A DNA stretch of 13,681 nt from the NCBI GenBank assembly GCA_964401615.1, contig CAYNZF010000054.1, forward strand, positions 1 through 13,681. Reading direction: 5' to 3'. Positions 6,127 to 13,101 of this stretch are shown piece after piece. Each line of letters starts with the position of its first letter. Position 1 is the stretch's first letter. The translations under genes and the position numbers were made by a program. The notes below the pieces were generated by a model that searched no databases, was not told the origin of the DNA, and worked only from the letters and a program-made list of their open reading frames with translations. The DNA comes from JAXGQD01 sp964401615. Lineage in GTDB: Bacteria > Bacillota > Clostridia > Saccharofermentanales > Fastidiosipilaceae.

Positions 6127-6984
6127 TTACCTTTCCTTAACGATACCGTTCGACAAGCGCCAATTTTGCATGAAATCAGGAGTATGCCCTGCTTCACTTG
6201 ACTCGTCTGACAAGTCCTGTGTGAAGGCTTGCGTTACGCCCAGTCCTGCTGCGAAATCCAGCAATTTTTCGTATTCCACGGGCAAAAGCCTGCGGTTGAG
6301 CGCCGGATATTCTGTCGCCTTGTACAAGGGCTGATATTGGCTCATCAGGCTCATGTAAATTGAATTCCCATAGGTATCGTACAAATAGCGCACGATTTTT
6401 CTGCTGTCAAAATATTGACCGGGTAATTGCAGATGCCGCACAAGTACGCCTTGCCGCATCAAGCCGTCCGCAATGACGGGCCGAGGCTGCTGCCGGCTCA
6501 TCTCCGCGAGCGCTGCCATGACCGTTTCGCGATAATGCGTAACTTTGGAATATCGCTCTGCCAAAGAATTGGAATAATATTTAAAATCAGGTAGATAGAT
6601 ATCAATCAAACCCTCCAAACGCTCTAAATCAGCCACCAGATCGTAACCTGAGCTGTTCCATGCGACAGGGATAGCTAGACCTCTGTTCCTGGCTTTTTCG
6701 AGCGTTTTGGCGAGCCGCGCAGAATAATGACTGGCACTGACTAAATTTATGTTATGTGCGCCCGCCTCTTCCAAGCGAAAAAAATAATCAAGCAGTTCTG
6801 CTTCCTGGATCGCTGTGCCCAGATGAGTTTGGGAAATGACATGATTTTGGCAAAAAACGCAGTGGAGACGGCACCCTGTAAAGAACACCGTCCCCGACCC
6901 TTTGTTTCCTGAAATAATGGGCTCTTCCCAGGGATGCAGGGATATTCGAGCCACATGATAGGGTAAAGCCTTGTGAGCCGTCAT
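6127..6984 (-). CDS. PflX-like radical SAM protein (COG1313-type)
   Basis: Radical SAM enzyme of 285 residues related to the uncharacterised PflX group, often named pyruvate-formate-lyase-activating-like; the substrate is unknown. RISLHPWEEPIISGNKGSGT (13-32) and FFTGCRLHCVFCQN (34-47) carry the CX3CX2C cluster motif, Cys38, Cys42 and Cys45, which binds the [4Fe-4S] cluster that cleaves SAM. HNINLVSASHYS (77-88), GYDLVADLERLEGLIDIYLPDFKY and VRHLQLPG also fit the family. Many relatives begin with an extra Cys-rich segment of the form CxxCPRxC; this protein starts just before the WEEP motif and lacks it. The ATG directly follows the TAA of the upstream ATPase gene and has no clear ribosome binding site, so translational coupling is likely. 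It is the last gene of the hflK operon. Confidence 0.85.
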   Translation of the reverse strand: MTAHKALPYHVARISLHPWEEPIISGNKGSGTVFFTGCRLHCVFCQNHVISQTHLGTAIQEAELLDYFFRLEEAGAHNINLVSASHYSARLAKTLEKARNRGLAIPVAWNSSGYDLVADLERLEGLIDIYLPDFKYYSNSLAERYSKVTHYRETVMAALAEMSRQQPRPVIADGLMRQGVLVRHLQLPGQYFDSRKIVRYLYDTYGNSIYMSLMSQYQPLYKATEYPALNRRLLPVEYEKLLDFAAGLGVTQAFTQDLSDESSEAGHTPDFMQNWRLSNGIVKER

Positions 6985-8595
6985 TTAACGCTTGAATGAG
7001 CCCAAAATGCCACGAATCAACGAGCGGCCCACTTCTCTGCCCACCGTAGTGACTGCGGAATTTGTGATTTTGGTTACTACTGAGCTTTGTTTGTTTCGAT
7101 AAGCCTTGCGCTCTTCCAAGTCCGCTTTACGCGCTTCTTCTTTCAAACGCTTTTCTTCCGCAGCTTGTTCAGCCTTAAGTTTTCTGTCATATTCGCGTTG
7201 CTGGGCCGCTTCCAGTTTCTGCTGCTCAATTTCAAGCTTTTTTTGGGCCAGTTCATCTTTTCGTTTTTGTTCGTCAAACTTCGCTCTGGCCGCGGCATCA
7301 TTTTCTTGAATCATTTGGGAAGTAAGCATTTCGTAGGCCGATTCCCGATCGATCATCTGCCCGTATTTTTTGTTGAGCGGACAGGTATTGATGATCAAAG
7401 CCCGGTAGTTGGGGTCCAATGTACCAAACTGCGATTTGGGCGGCAAAATAAAGCATCGCTCAGCGACGGTGGGGATACCCTTTTCATCCAAAACCGAAAC
7501 GATTGCTTCACCTGTCGCCAGCTCAGTGAGTACGGTTTCCGTGTCAAATTCCGCGTTCACTCTGAAACTGTTGGCCGCTGCCTTGACCGCTTTTTGTTCT
7601 GCCGGGGTATAAGCGCGCAGTGCGTGCTGCACTTTATTGCCCAATTGAGCAAGTATTTCCCCCGGAATGTCCGAAGGGTTCTGAGTGATGAAAAACACAC
7701 CCACGCCTTTTGAACGAATGAGCTTGACCACCTGCTCGATTTTTTGGAGCAGCTGTTTGGGCATCTCATCGAATAACAGATGGGCTTCATCAAAAAAGAA
7801 GACCAGCTTGGGTTTATCCAGATCGCCCACTTCTGGGAGCACTTCAAAGAGCTCAGACAAGAGCCATAACATGAAGCTTGAATACAAAGCCGGTTTTAAA
7901 AATAGCTTCGTCGCATCCAAAATATTGATGAATGCTTGCCCGGTGGTTGCGACCTGTAAGAAGTCAGTCAATTGCAGGGCCGGCTCGCCAAAGAAATGGT
8001 CTCCGCCCGCGTCTTCCAAAACCAGCAGGGACCGAGCGATGGCTCCTACTGAGGCAGGTGATATGTTACCGTACTTGACTTGAAGTTCGGAGGCTCTTTC
8101 GCTGACCACATTCATCAAGGCGCGTAAATCCTTCAAATCAAGGAGCAGCAAGCCATTGTCGTCAGCATAACGGAAGATGATGGACAAGACACCTTCTTGA
8201 ACGTCATTGAGACCCAGCATGCGCGCGAGCATCAGGGGCCCAACTTCTGAAACAGTCGTTCTCAAAGGCATGCCGTTTTCTGTGTAAAGATCCCAGAAAT
8301 TTACGGGAAACGCGCTGTATTTGAAGATGTCGTCACTCAAACCAAAGCGTTGGCGGCGTTCAATCATGTTAGGATTATCTGCACCTGGGAGAGCCAAAGA
8401 GGCTAAATCGCCTTTGACATCAGCCAAAAACACGGGAATACCCGCTTCACTCAGCGATTCGGCCAGCACTTTGATTGTAATGGTCTTGCCGGTTCCTGTC
8501 GCGCCCGCAATCATACCGTGGCGGTTGAGCATTTTCGGGTTCAATTCAATCCGTTTGTCACTGAGTGCCAGCCAAATTTTTTTGTCCAGATACAT
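6985..8595 (-). CDS. DUF853 family HerA-like ATPase (YjgR type)
   Basis: Cytoplasmic P-loop ATPase of 536 residues resembling E. coli YjgR (DUF853, helicase HerA-like C-terminal). Walker A is GATGTGKT (31-38) and Walker B is LVFFFDEAH (264-272); FLADVKGDLASLALPG (56-71) and FFITQNPSDIPGEIL (301-315) are typical of the family. From about 433 to 500 the chain becomes a highly charged Lys/Glu/Gln coiled coil, then a short tail VGREVGRSLIRGILGSFKR. The family's biochemical role is not established; relation to HerA/FtsK translocases suggests action on DNA or on a protein complex. The ATG at 8595 has AGGGGAG about ten bases upstream. It begins 57 bases after hflC with no terminator between, and its TAA touches the ATG of the radical SAM gene, so all are probably cotranscribed. 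Confidence 0.9.
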   Translation of the reverse strand: MYLDKKIWLALSDKRIELNPKMLNRHGMIAGATGTGKTITIKVLAESLSEAGIPVFLADVKGDLASLALPGADNPNMIERRQRFGLSDDIFKYSAFPVNFWDLYTENGMPLRTTVSEVGPLMLARMLGLNDVQEGVLSIIFRYADDNGLLLLDLKDLRALMNVVSERASELQVKYGNISPASVGAIARSLLVLEDAGGDHFFGEPALQLTDFLQVATTGQAFINILDATKLFLKPALYSSFMLWLLSELFEVLPEVGDLDKPKLVFFFDEAHLLFDEMPKQLLQKIEQVVKLIRSKGVGVFFITQNPSDIPGEILAQLGNKVQHALRAYTPAEQKAVKAAANSFRVNAEFDTETVLTELATGEAIVSVLDEKGIPTVAERCFILPPKSQFGTLDPNYRALIINTCPLNKKYGQMIDRESAYEMLTSQMIQENDAAARAKFDEQKRKDELAQKKLEIEQQKLEAAQQREYDRKLKAEQAAEEKRLKEEARKADLEERKAYRNKQSSVVTKITNSAVTTVGREVGRSLIRGILGSFKR

Positions 8596-8652
8596 TTTTC
8601 TTTCTCCCCTGTAACCTATTTTCTTACTTCAAGCATGAACATAAGCCGCTTT

Positions 8653-9582
8653 CTATGGCGTTGTAGTCGGACTCGCAGGAGTCGAGGTCAAATCGGAGGC
8701 TGACGTAGTCTGGTTGAGAATTTTGACCAAAGGTGAATCCGGACCCAAAACGATGGTTTTATCCGCACCGCCCAAAGAAATCTCGAGCGCCTCCAGTTCA
8801 CGTACAAAAATGTAAAAACTGGCCTTGTCGGGATCGTTGTAGATGGACTGCAAAATCTGCATGTACTGCTCTTCTGCTTCACCACTGAGCTTGTCAGCTT
8901 GTGCTCTGGATTCACCTAAGATGATTTCAATTTCCTTATCTGTTTCGTTCCGGATGATCGCGGCTTCATACTCACCGTCTGCTTTGAAGGCAGCCGCCAT
9001 TTGTTGACGCTCTGAAATCATCCGGTTATAAACGGCCTCAAGGTTGTCGGTAGGCAAGTCATAGCGTTTGATTTCAACGGCCTCGATACTGATGCCATAG
9101 GGTTCCAGCTGGTTGCGCACGATTTGGGTGATTTGTTCATTGAGCGTCGCTCTGGAACTCTCCTCATCCGTGATGATTTCGTTTTGTTGTAAGGAGCCCA
9201 TCAGGTTTTTTATAACGGAATAAACAGATGCATCGATACGTTTCTGCATTTCATTGATGTTTCCGACACTGCTGTAGAAGGTCGTGACGTTGTCGATTTT
9301 CCAAACCGCGTAGCTGTCGACCACCATGGCCTTTTTATCTGCGGTCAAAACTTCAGATGTGTTGACATCATAGACCATCTGCCGTTTGGTCAGACGGTTC
9401 ACCTCTTGAACAAACGGAATCTTAAATTTCAAACCCGCGTCCATATCTGTTTTTACAATGGCGCCAAATTGGGTCAAATAGGCATACTCGCCCTCAGGTA
9501 CGATATAGACAGAATTAAGCAAGCCGAAAACAACGACAAGAATGAATAAGACCATTACGGCCGAAAGTGATTTCTTTTTCAT
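8653..9582 (-). CDS. hflC: HflC-like SPFH/prohibitin membrane protein
   Basis: Membrane-anchored SPFH (stomatin/prohibitin) protein of 309 residues. With HflK it is known in E. coli to form a large cage around the AAA protease FtsH and to modulate membrane-protein degradation. One hydrophobic helix (about 7-24) is followed by VYIVPEGEYAYLTQFGAIVKT, RLTKRQMVYDVNTSEVLTAD, DSYAVWKI and the YGISIEAVEIKRYDLP region, ending in an Ala/Glu-rich helix (SGEAEEQYMQIL) and a Thr/Ser/Pro tail. The start is the ATG of MKKKSL at 9582, with GGAGGG about ten bases upstream; a longer open frame reaching 9645 only overlaps hflK. The hflK stop and hflC start share one base (TGATG), implying coupled translation. 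Confidence 0.9.
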   Translation of the reverse strand: MKKKSLSAVMVLFILVVVFGLLNSVYIVPEGEYAYLTQFGAIVKTDMDAGLKFKIPFVQEVNRLTKRQMVYDVNTSEVLTADKKAMVVDSYAVWKIDNVTTFYSSVGNINEMQKRIDASVYSVIKNLMGSLQQNEIITDEESSRATLNEQITQIVRNQLEPYGISIEAVEIKRYDLPTDNLEAVYNRMISERQQMAAAFKADGEYEAAIIRNETDKEIEIILGESRAQADKLSGEAEEQYMQILQSIYNDPDKASFYIFVRELEALEISLGGADKTIVLGPDSPLVKILNQTTSASDLTSTPASPTTTP

Positions 9583-10610
9583 CAGTTGGTCCCTCCATCG
9601 GTGGTGGTCGCAGCCTCTGCCGCGGCAGCTGTGGAGTTGTCCCAATTACCTATTGGCAAAAGTTTATCCACCCCGGTTCCGTCATCAATAAACAGATTGA
9701 CTCCCGGCAGTGTTTTTTCAATAATCTCCAAATACATGCGGTTACGTGTGACGATTGGATAATTTATATACTCGTTATACATCGCTTCAAAACGATTCTT
9801 TTCACCGGTCGCTGCGTTGATTTTGGATTGTTTGAGCGCTTCCGCGCTGCGGATGATCTTGTCACTATGTGAATTCGCGTTCGGAATGAGCCGGTTACGG
9901 TATTCCTGTGCCACGTTGATGGAAGTCTGCTTTTCCTGTTTCGCGGTTTCAACATCACGGAAGGCTTTCGCCACGTTCTCATTGGGCGGTTCGGAATCGT
10001 TGACTTTGACTTCCAGAATCTGTATGCCGATGTCATTTTTCGCCAGTTTTTCTGTGAGCATGTCTTTCACGTCGAGCTGAATTTGAACTTTTCCACTGGT
10101 CAGGGCATCGTCGATGTTGGTGGTACCCACAACGGATCTAACGGAACTCTGCAGCATATTTTTCAGGACCGCTTCAGGACTTTCCGAAACATAGAGGTAC
10201 TTCACGGGATCGGATATTTTCCACTCCACGAAAAAATCGATGCTGACCACGTTCATATCACCGGTAATCATCAAACTCTCATCCAGGATTGAATCGTAGC
10301 TCCCGTCCTGATTGAGTCGATAGCCGAGCTCGATTTTCTGGGTGCGTTTGACAGGCAAAATGGTCGCGCTCTGCACGGGCCAGGGCAGTTTGAAATTAAG
10401 TCCTGCATTGGCTGTTTTTGTGTATTTTCCAAAGCTCGTTACAACCGCTTGTTCATTCTCATTGACAGTATAAAAGCTCGTCAAGGCAATGGCAGCTACG
10501 ATGAGTAGTGGAATGATCCAAAACAGACGTTTCCCCCACTTCGTAAAATCTTTTAATTTTTCTCTGGTTTCGTCTTTAACAATTTTCAAGGCTTCACCCT
10601 TTCTGGTCAT
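9582..10610 (-). CDS. hflK: HflK-like SPFH/prohibitin membrane protein
   Basis: First gene of the four-gene operon; 342 residues, partner of HflC. One transmembrane helix (about 28-46) is followed by YTVNENEQAVVTSFGKYTKTANAG, NFKLPWPVQSATILPV, DFFVEWKISDPVKYLY, LDVKDMLTEKLAKNDIGIQI and an Ala/Lys/Glu helical segment with AQEYRNRLIP, all typical of HflK. The tail is Ala/Thr-rich. The ATG at 10610 has only a modest AAGG about four bases upstream; a TTG seven codons later (10589) follows AAAGGGTG and is a possible alternative. E. coli HflK is longer, with an N-terminal Gly-rich region missing here, as in many Bacillota forms. HflK and HflC look alike, but the order and PWPVQ-like motif favour HflK for this one. 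Confidence 0.88.
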   Translation of the reverse strand: MTRKGEALKIVKDETREKLKDFTKWGKRLFWIIPLLIVAAIALTSFYTVNENEQAVVTSFGKYTKTANAGLNFKLPWPVQSATILPVKRTQKIELGYRLNQDGSYDSILDESLMITGDMNVVSIDFFVEWKISDPVKYLYVSESPEAVLKNMLQSSVRSVVGTTNIDDALTSGKVQIQLDVKDMLTEKLAKNDIGIQILEVKVNDSEPPNENVAKAFRDVETAKQEKQTSINVAQEYRNRLIPNANSHSDKIIRSAEALKQSKINAATGEKNRFEAMYNEYINYPIVTRNRMYLEIIEKTLPGVNLFIDDGTGVDKLLPIGNWDNSTAAAAEAATTTDGGTN

Positions 10611-10625
10611 TTGACCTTGTGTTAC

Positions 10626-10634
10626 ATTTTACCA
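10626..10634 (-). promoter_or_regulatory. possible extended -10 promoter of the hflK operon
   Basis: On the minus strand TGGTAAAAT (10634-10626) fits TGnTATAAT with one mismatch. It would give a leader of only about 10 nt before the hflK ATG, and no -35 is visible. The intergenic space to dinB is just 43 bp. Confidence 0.3.
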
Positions 10635-10653
10635 TAGGAGGAGGTAAATCCAT

Positions 10654-11877
10654 ATGGAGAATTGGGTCTTTCACATAGACATGGATGCCTTTTTCGCCTC
10701 CGTCAGTCTGCTTTCCTTTCCTGAATACCAAGGCCAGCCGCTGGTCGTGGCGGGCGATCCGGCCGCTCGCCACGGTGTAGTCCTGGCGAAAAATCAAGAG
10801 GCCAAAATGCAGGGAATCAAAACAGCGATGAGCCTTGCGGAAGCCCGACGCCTCGTACCCGGCCTGATCGTTTTGCCCCCTGAATATCAAAAATATAAAG
10901 ATTATTCACAGCAGGCACGTGCGATTTACAGGGGCTACAGTGAACACGTCGAAAGTTTTGGCATGGATGAGTGCTGGCTGGACCTGTTCACCTCTGATCC
11001 GCTTCTGACAGCCAGACAAATCCAAGCTGAAATTCAAGATAAACTGCGGTTATCCGTATCGATCGGGATTGCCAAAGACAAGGTATTCGCCAAACTGGCC
11101 AGTGACCTGCAGAAACCCGGGGGCCTGGTCTGGCTGCGACCGGAGGACACTGCGAAAAGGGTTTGGCTTTTGCCGATCGAACGACTTTTATTCGTGGGGA
11201 AAGCCTCAGCGGATAAACTGCATGATCTGGGCATCACCACTATTGGGGAGCTGGCTCGCTGTCCCGAAGAAGTTTTGACCGCTTCATTGGGCAAAATCGG
11301 AACCTGGCTGCTCGAAGCGGCCAGGGGGCAAAACCGCGATCCGGTCAAGGCGGCGGATGCACATGAGCAAGCCAAATCCATTTCCTCGATGGAAACTTTA
11401 GCCGCTGATATCGATACGATCCAGGCCGCTCAGCCTGTTCTCGAACGACAACTGCAAGACATCGTGCATGAGTTAAAAGCGCAAGGTTTACGAGCCAGGA
11501 GCGTACAAATCTGGTACAAAACAGCGCAATTCCAGTCTTTTACCAGACAAGGCACTCTCCTGCAGGCTTCGGATCAGTACGAAAGCTTAAAAGCCGTTTT
11601 ACAGAAGCTGCTGCATAACGAAGTATCTTTTAAAGAACCCATCAGGGCATTGGGAGCGGGACTGTCGCTTTTGGAAAACGCCTCGTTTCCTCAACAACTA
11701 ATGCTTGAGGATTGGACCGGCGCAGAAAATTCAATAGAGCAGGTCGAAGATTTATCTGAATTACCGCATCTGTCTTCGGCCAAAGCGAGTCAAATTCGAA
11801 AAGTGATTGAAGACTTAAATGCGTCATACGGAAAAGAAATCATTAAGTATAAGGCTGCGAAAGACTTTGTGGAATAA
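10654..11877 (+). CDS. dinB: DNA polymerase IV (Y-family, DinB)
   Basis: Error-prone translesion polymerase of 407 residues. The palm motif FHIDMDAFFASV (6-17) supplies metal-binding Asp9, and Phe14 aligns with the steric gate that excludes ribonucleotides. FGMDECWLDL (102-111) supplies Asp105 and Glu106, replacing the E. coli SIDEAYLD wording. VSIGIAKDKVFAKLASDLQKPGG is the canonical palm/thumb segment, and LLFVGKASADKLHDLGITTIGELA is the helix-hairpin-helix thumb. The little-finger domain follows, then QQLMLEDW (347-354) at the place of the beta-clamp-binding motif, usually QLSLF-like, so clamp binding may be weak. The ATG at 10654 follows the strong site AGGAGGAGGT. No LexA box of either the E. 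coli or B. subtilis type is visible in the short upstream gap. Divergent from hflK. Confidence 0.95.
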   Translation: MENWVFHIDMDAFFASVSLLSFPEYQGQPLVVAGDPAARHGVVLAKNQEAKMQGIKTAMSLAEARRLVPGLIVLPPEYQKYKDYSQQARAIYRGYSEHVESFGMDECWLDLFTSDPLLTARQIQAEIQDKLRLSVSIGIAKDKVFAKLASDLQKPGGLVWLRPEDTAKRVWLLPIERLLFVGKASADKLHDLGITTIGELARCPEEVLTASLGKIGTWLLEAARGQNRDPVKAADAHEQAKSISSMETLAADIDTIQAAQPVLERQLQDIVHELKAQGLRARSVQIWYKTAQFQSFTRQGTLLQASDQYESLKAVLQKLLHNEVSFKEPIRALGAGLSLLENASFPQQLMLEDWTGAENSIEQVEDLSELPHLSSAKASQIRKVIEDLNASYGKEIIKYKAAKDFVE

Positions 11878-11906
11878 AAAAGCCTGTAACAAATGCTACA
11901 GGCTTT
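11876..11906. terminator. hairpin shared by dinB and the tRNA operon
   Basis: AAAGCCTGTA (11879-11888) pairs perfectly with TACAGGCTTT (11897-11906) around an eight-base loop. On the minus strand the stem follows tRNA-Lys directly and leads into six T, a good intrinsic terminator for the tRNA operon. On the plus strand only three T follow, so termination of dinB there is likely weaker. The last three bases overlap the tRNA-Lys CCA end. Confidence 0.8.
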
Positions 11907-11981
11907 GGTGATCCGCTGGAGGCTCGAACTCCAGACCCCCTGATTAAAAGTCAGGTGCTCTACCAACTGAGCTAGCGGATC
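11906..11981 (-). tRNA. tRNA-Lys (anticodon TTT)
   Basis: On the minus strand the acceptor stem GATCCGC pairs perfectly with GCGGATC, followed by discriminator A and encoded CCA. The loop CTTTTAA gives anticodon TTT; the D arm AGCTCAGTTGGTAGAGC and T loop TTCGAGC are standard. It is 76 nt long, the last gene of the His-Gln-Lys operon, and separated from tRNA-Gln by three bases. Confidence 0.97.
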
Positions 11982-11984
11982 ATA

Positions 11985-12059
11985 TGGCTGGGATGGCAGG
12001 ATTTGAACCTACGAATGCGGGAGTCAAAGTCCCGTGCCTTACCGCTTGGCGACATCCCA
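11985..12059 (-). tRNA. tRNA-Gln (anticodon TTG)
   Basis: On the minus strand the acceptor TGGGATG pairs with CATCCCA, discriminator G, encoded CCA. The anticodon loop CTTTGAC gives TTG. The D arm GCCAAGCGGTAAGGC and the unpaired-looking U1-A72 start are typical of bacterial tRNA-Gln. It is 75 nt long, the second gene of the operon. Confidence 0.97.
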
Positions 12060-12065
12060 TTCATC

Positions 12066-12183
12066 GCCTGGCGTGAGTCAGATTTGGGGTGGAATATGGG
12101 AATCGAACCCACGACCTCCAATGCCACAAACTGGCGCTCTAACCAACTGAGCTAATTCCACCATTTGTCTGCCTCACGCAGGC
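12066..12183. repeat. inverted repeat flanking tRNA-His
   Basis: The plus-strand blocks GCCTGGCGTGAGTCAGA (12066-12082) and TCTGCCTCACGCAGGC (12168-12183) are reverse complements with one mismatch and one inserted base. In the precursor RNA (minus strand) the leader before tRNA-His can pair with the spacer after it, closing a 15-bp helix around the tRNA. The leader block can alternatively fold on itself (TGCCT/AGGCA). A processing signal is inference. Confidence 0.65.
12085..12162 (-). tRNA. tRNA-His (anticodon GTG)
   Basis: On the minus strand GTGGAAT pairs with ATTCCAC; the extra G at position -1 opposite C73, diagnostic of tRNA-His, is encoded, and CCA is encoded. The anticodon loop TTGTGGC gives GTG. 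The T arm GTGGG-TTCGATT-CCCAT is standard. It is 78 nt with G-1 and CCA, the first gene of the operon. Confidence 0.97.
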
Positions 12184-12191
12184 ACCGGCTA

Positions 12192-12220
12192 ATTATAGTT
12201 ATGAATGAAATTAATGTCAA
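12192..12220 (-). promoter_or_regulatory. consensus sigma-A promoter of the tRNA-His-Gln-Lys operon
   Basis: On the minus strand TTGACA (12220-12215) and TATAAT (12197-12192) are both perfect and spaced by exactly 17 bp. The start would lie near 12185, giving a leader of about 22 nt. This is the strongest promoter in the window, as expected for stable RNA. Confidence 0.93.
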
Positions 12221-12323
12221 CCGCTTGTGAAATAAAATATATAAAAAAATTTCGGTGATGCGGCGATTGGTTTTGCCTGAGCTTAAATCCACCTGCGCAT
12301 GGATAATATTTTTCGTAATTTTG

Positions 12324-12332
12324 TGCAATAAT
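12324..12332 (+). promoter_or_regulatory. possible extended -10 promoter of maf
   Basis: TGCAATAAT fits the extended -10 pattern with one mismatch and lies 29 bases before the maf start. No -35 is evident at the right distance, so the assignment is weak. Confidence 0.3.
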
Positions 12333-12361
12333 GCGAATAAAATCATTAGAGGGAACACATC

Positions 12362-12973
12362 ATGAAGCTATATCTCGCCAGCCAAAGTCCGCGGCGCCAG
12401 GAAATACTGTCACTGCTGGACATACCTTTTGAAGTAATCCGTGTTGATTTTGATGAAAGAACTTATGAGTCTGAATGGAGACTCAAGCACCCATGTCCGG
12501 ATTTCAATCAGCTTTCCACCGCTTTGGCCCTTGGCAAAGCAGAAGCCGCTCTGGCAGATCGCCTGCGCGCGGGTGAAACTGATTTTCTCATCCTCTCAGC
12601 CGATACCATCGTTGTTTTGGATGAAATCGTTTATGGAAAAGGCGAGCATCGCGAACAGAGCATCGCCATGCTGTCAGCCTTGTCGGGTCGTACACATCAA
12701 GTAATCAGCTCGGTCTGTGTCTTGGATTCAGCGGGACGCAGACAGGTCGGAAGCGAAACGACGGATGTTAGTTTTGCCGGTTTGACGCAGTCGGAAATCG
12801 AAAACTACGTTGATCGTTCGGCCCCTTTTGACAAGGCCGGAGCGTATGGCATTCAGGAAAAAGCAGCAATATTTGTTGAGGGGATCAAGGGTGATTACTA
12901 CAATGTGGTCGGCTTACCTTTGCGCTTGACCTATCGATTGCTCGCGGAATATTTACCCTCACTGAGCTGCTGA
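12362..12973 (+). CDS. maf: Maf family nucleotide pyrophosphatase
   Basis: Cytoplasmic house-cleaning enzyme of 203 residues that hydrolyses nucleoside triphosphates to monophosphates and PPi; family members act on dTTP/UTP or modified nucleotides. LYLASQSPRRQEILSLL (3-19) is the conserved N-terminal substrate loop, LILSADTIVVLDE (76-88) carries the catalytic Asp81, and KAGAYGIQEKAAIFVEGIKG and YYNVVGLPL are the C-terminal signatures. SGRTHQVISSV is also typical. The ATG at 12362 has GAGGG (12349-12353) eight bases upstream. It stands alone, between the divergent tRNA operon and the GPx gene, and no intrinsic terminator is seen after it. Exact base preference (dTTP/UTP versus m7GTP) cannot be settled by eye. 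Confidence 0.94.
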   Translation: MKLYLASQSPRRQEILSLLDIPFEVIRVDFDERTYESEWRLKHPCPDFNQLSTALALGKAEAALADRLRAGETDFLILSADTIVVLDEIVYGKGEHREQSIAMLSALSGRTHQVISSVCVLDSAGRRQVGSETTDVSFAGLTQSEIENYVDRSAPFDKAGAYGIQEKAAIFVEGIKGDYYNVVGLPLRLTYRLLAEYLPSLSC

Positions 12974-13031
12974 AATCAATGCTCACGGTGGGGCAAACAA
13001 AGGACTCTGCTTTTCGCAAAGCTTCTTCCTA

Positions 13032-13040
13032 TGCTATAAT
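13032..13040 (+). promoter_or_regulatory. extended -10 promoter of the glutathione peroxidase gene
   Basis: TGCTATAAT is a perfect extended -10. The hexamer 17 bp upstream, TTTCGC, is a poor -35. The leader of about 55 nt contains a small hairpin (GCTTCA/TGAAGC, 13063-13079) without a T run. No PerR-like box (TTATAATnATTATAA) is clear. Confidence 0.5.
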
Positions 13041-13101
13041 CCGACTATAATAATAGCCGCCTGCTTCAAAAAATGAAGCCGAAACAGAGAAAGGAATCCG
13101 T

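Noticed and set aside
7087..7713. Plus-strand 208-residue open frame, Phe/Leu/Ser-rich, resembling a membrane protein
   Set aside because: Antisense to the coiled-coil and C-terminal part of the DUF853 ATPase; apparent hydrophobicity comes from reversed Lys/Glu/Gln codons, and there is no ribosome binding site.
1455..12162. CRISPR array or mobile element
   Set aside because: No regularly spaced direct repeats, no transposase or integrase reading frame, and no terminal inverted repeats around any gene were seen.
12362..12973. Sporulation evidence from maf or the SleB domain
   Set aside because: Maf and SleB-fold hydrolases also occur in non-sporulating bacteria; neither proves spore formation here.
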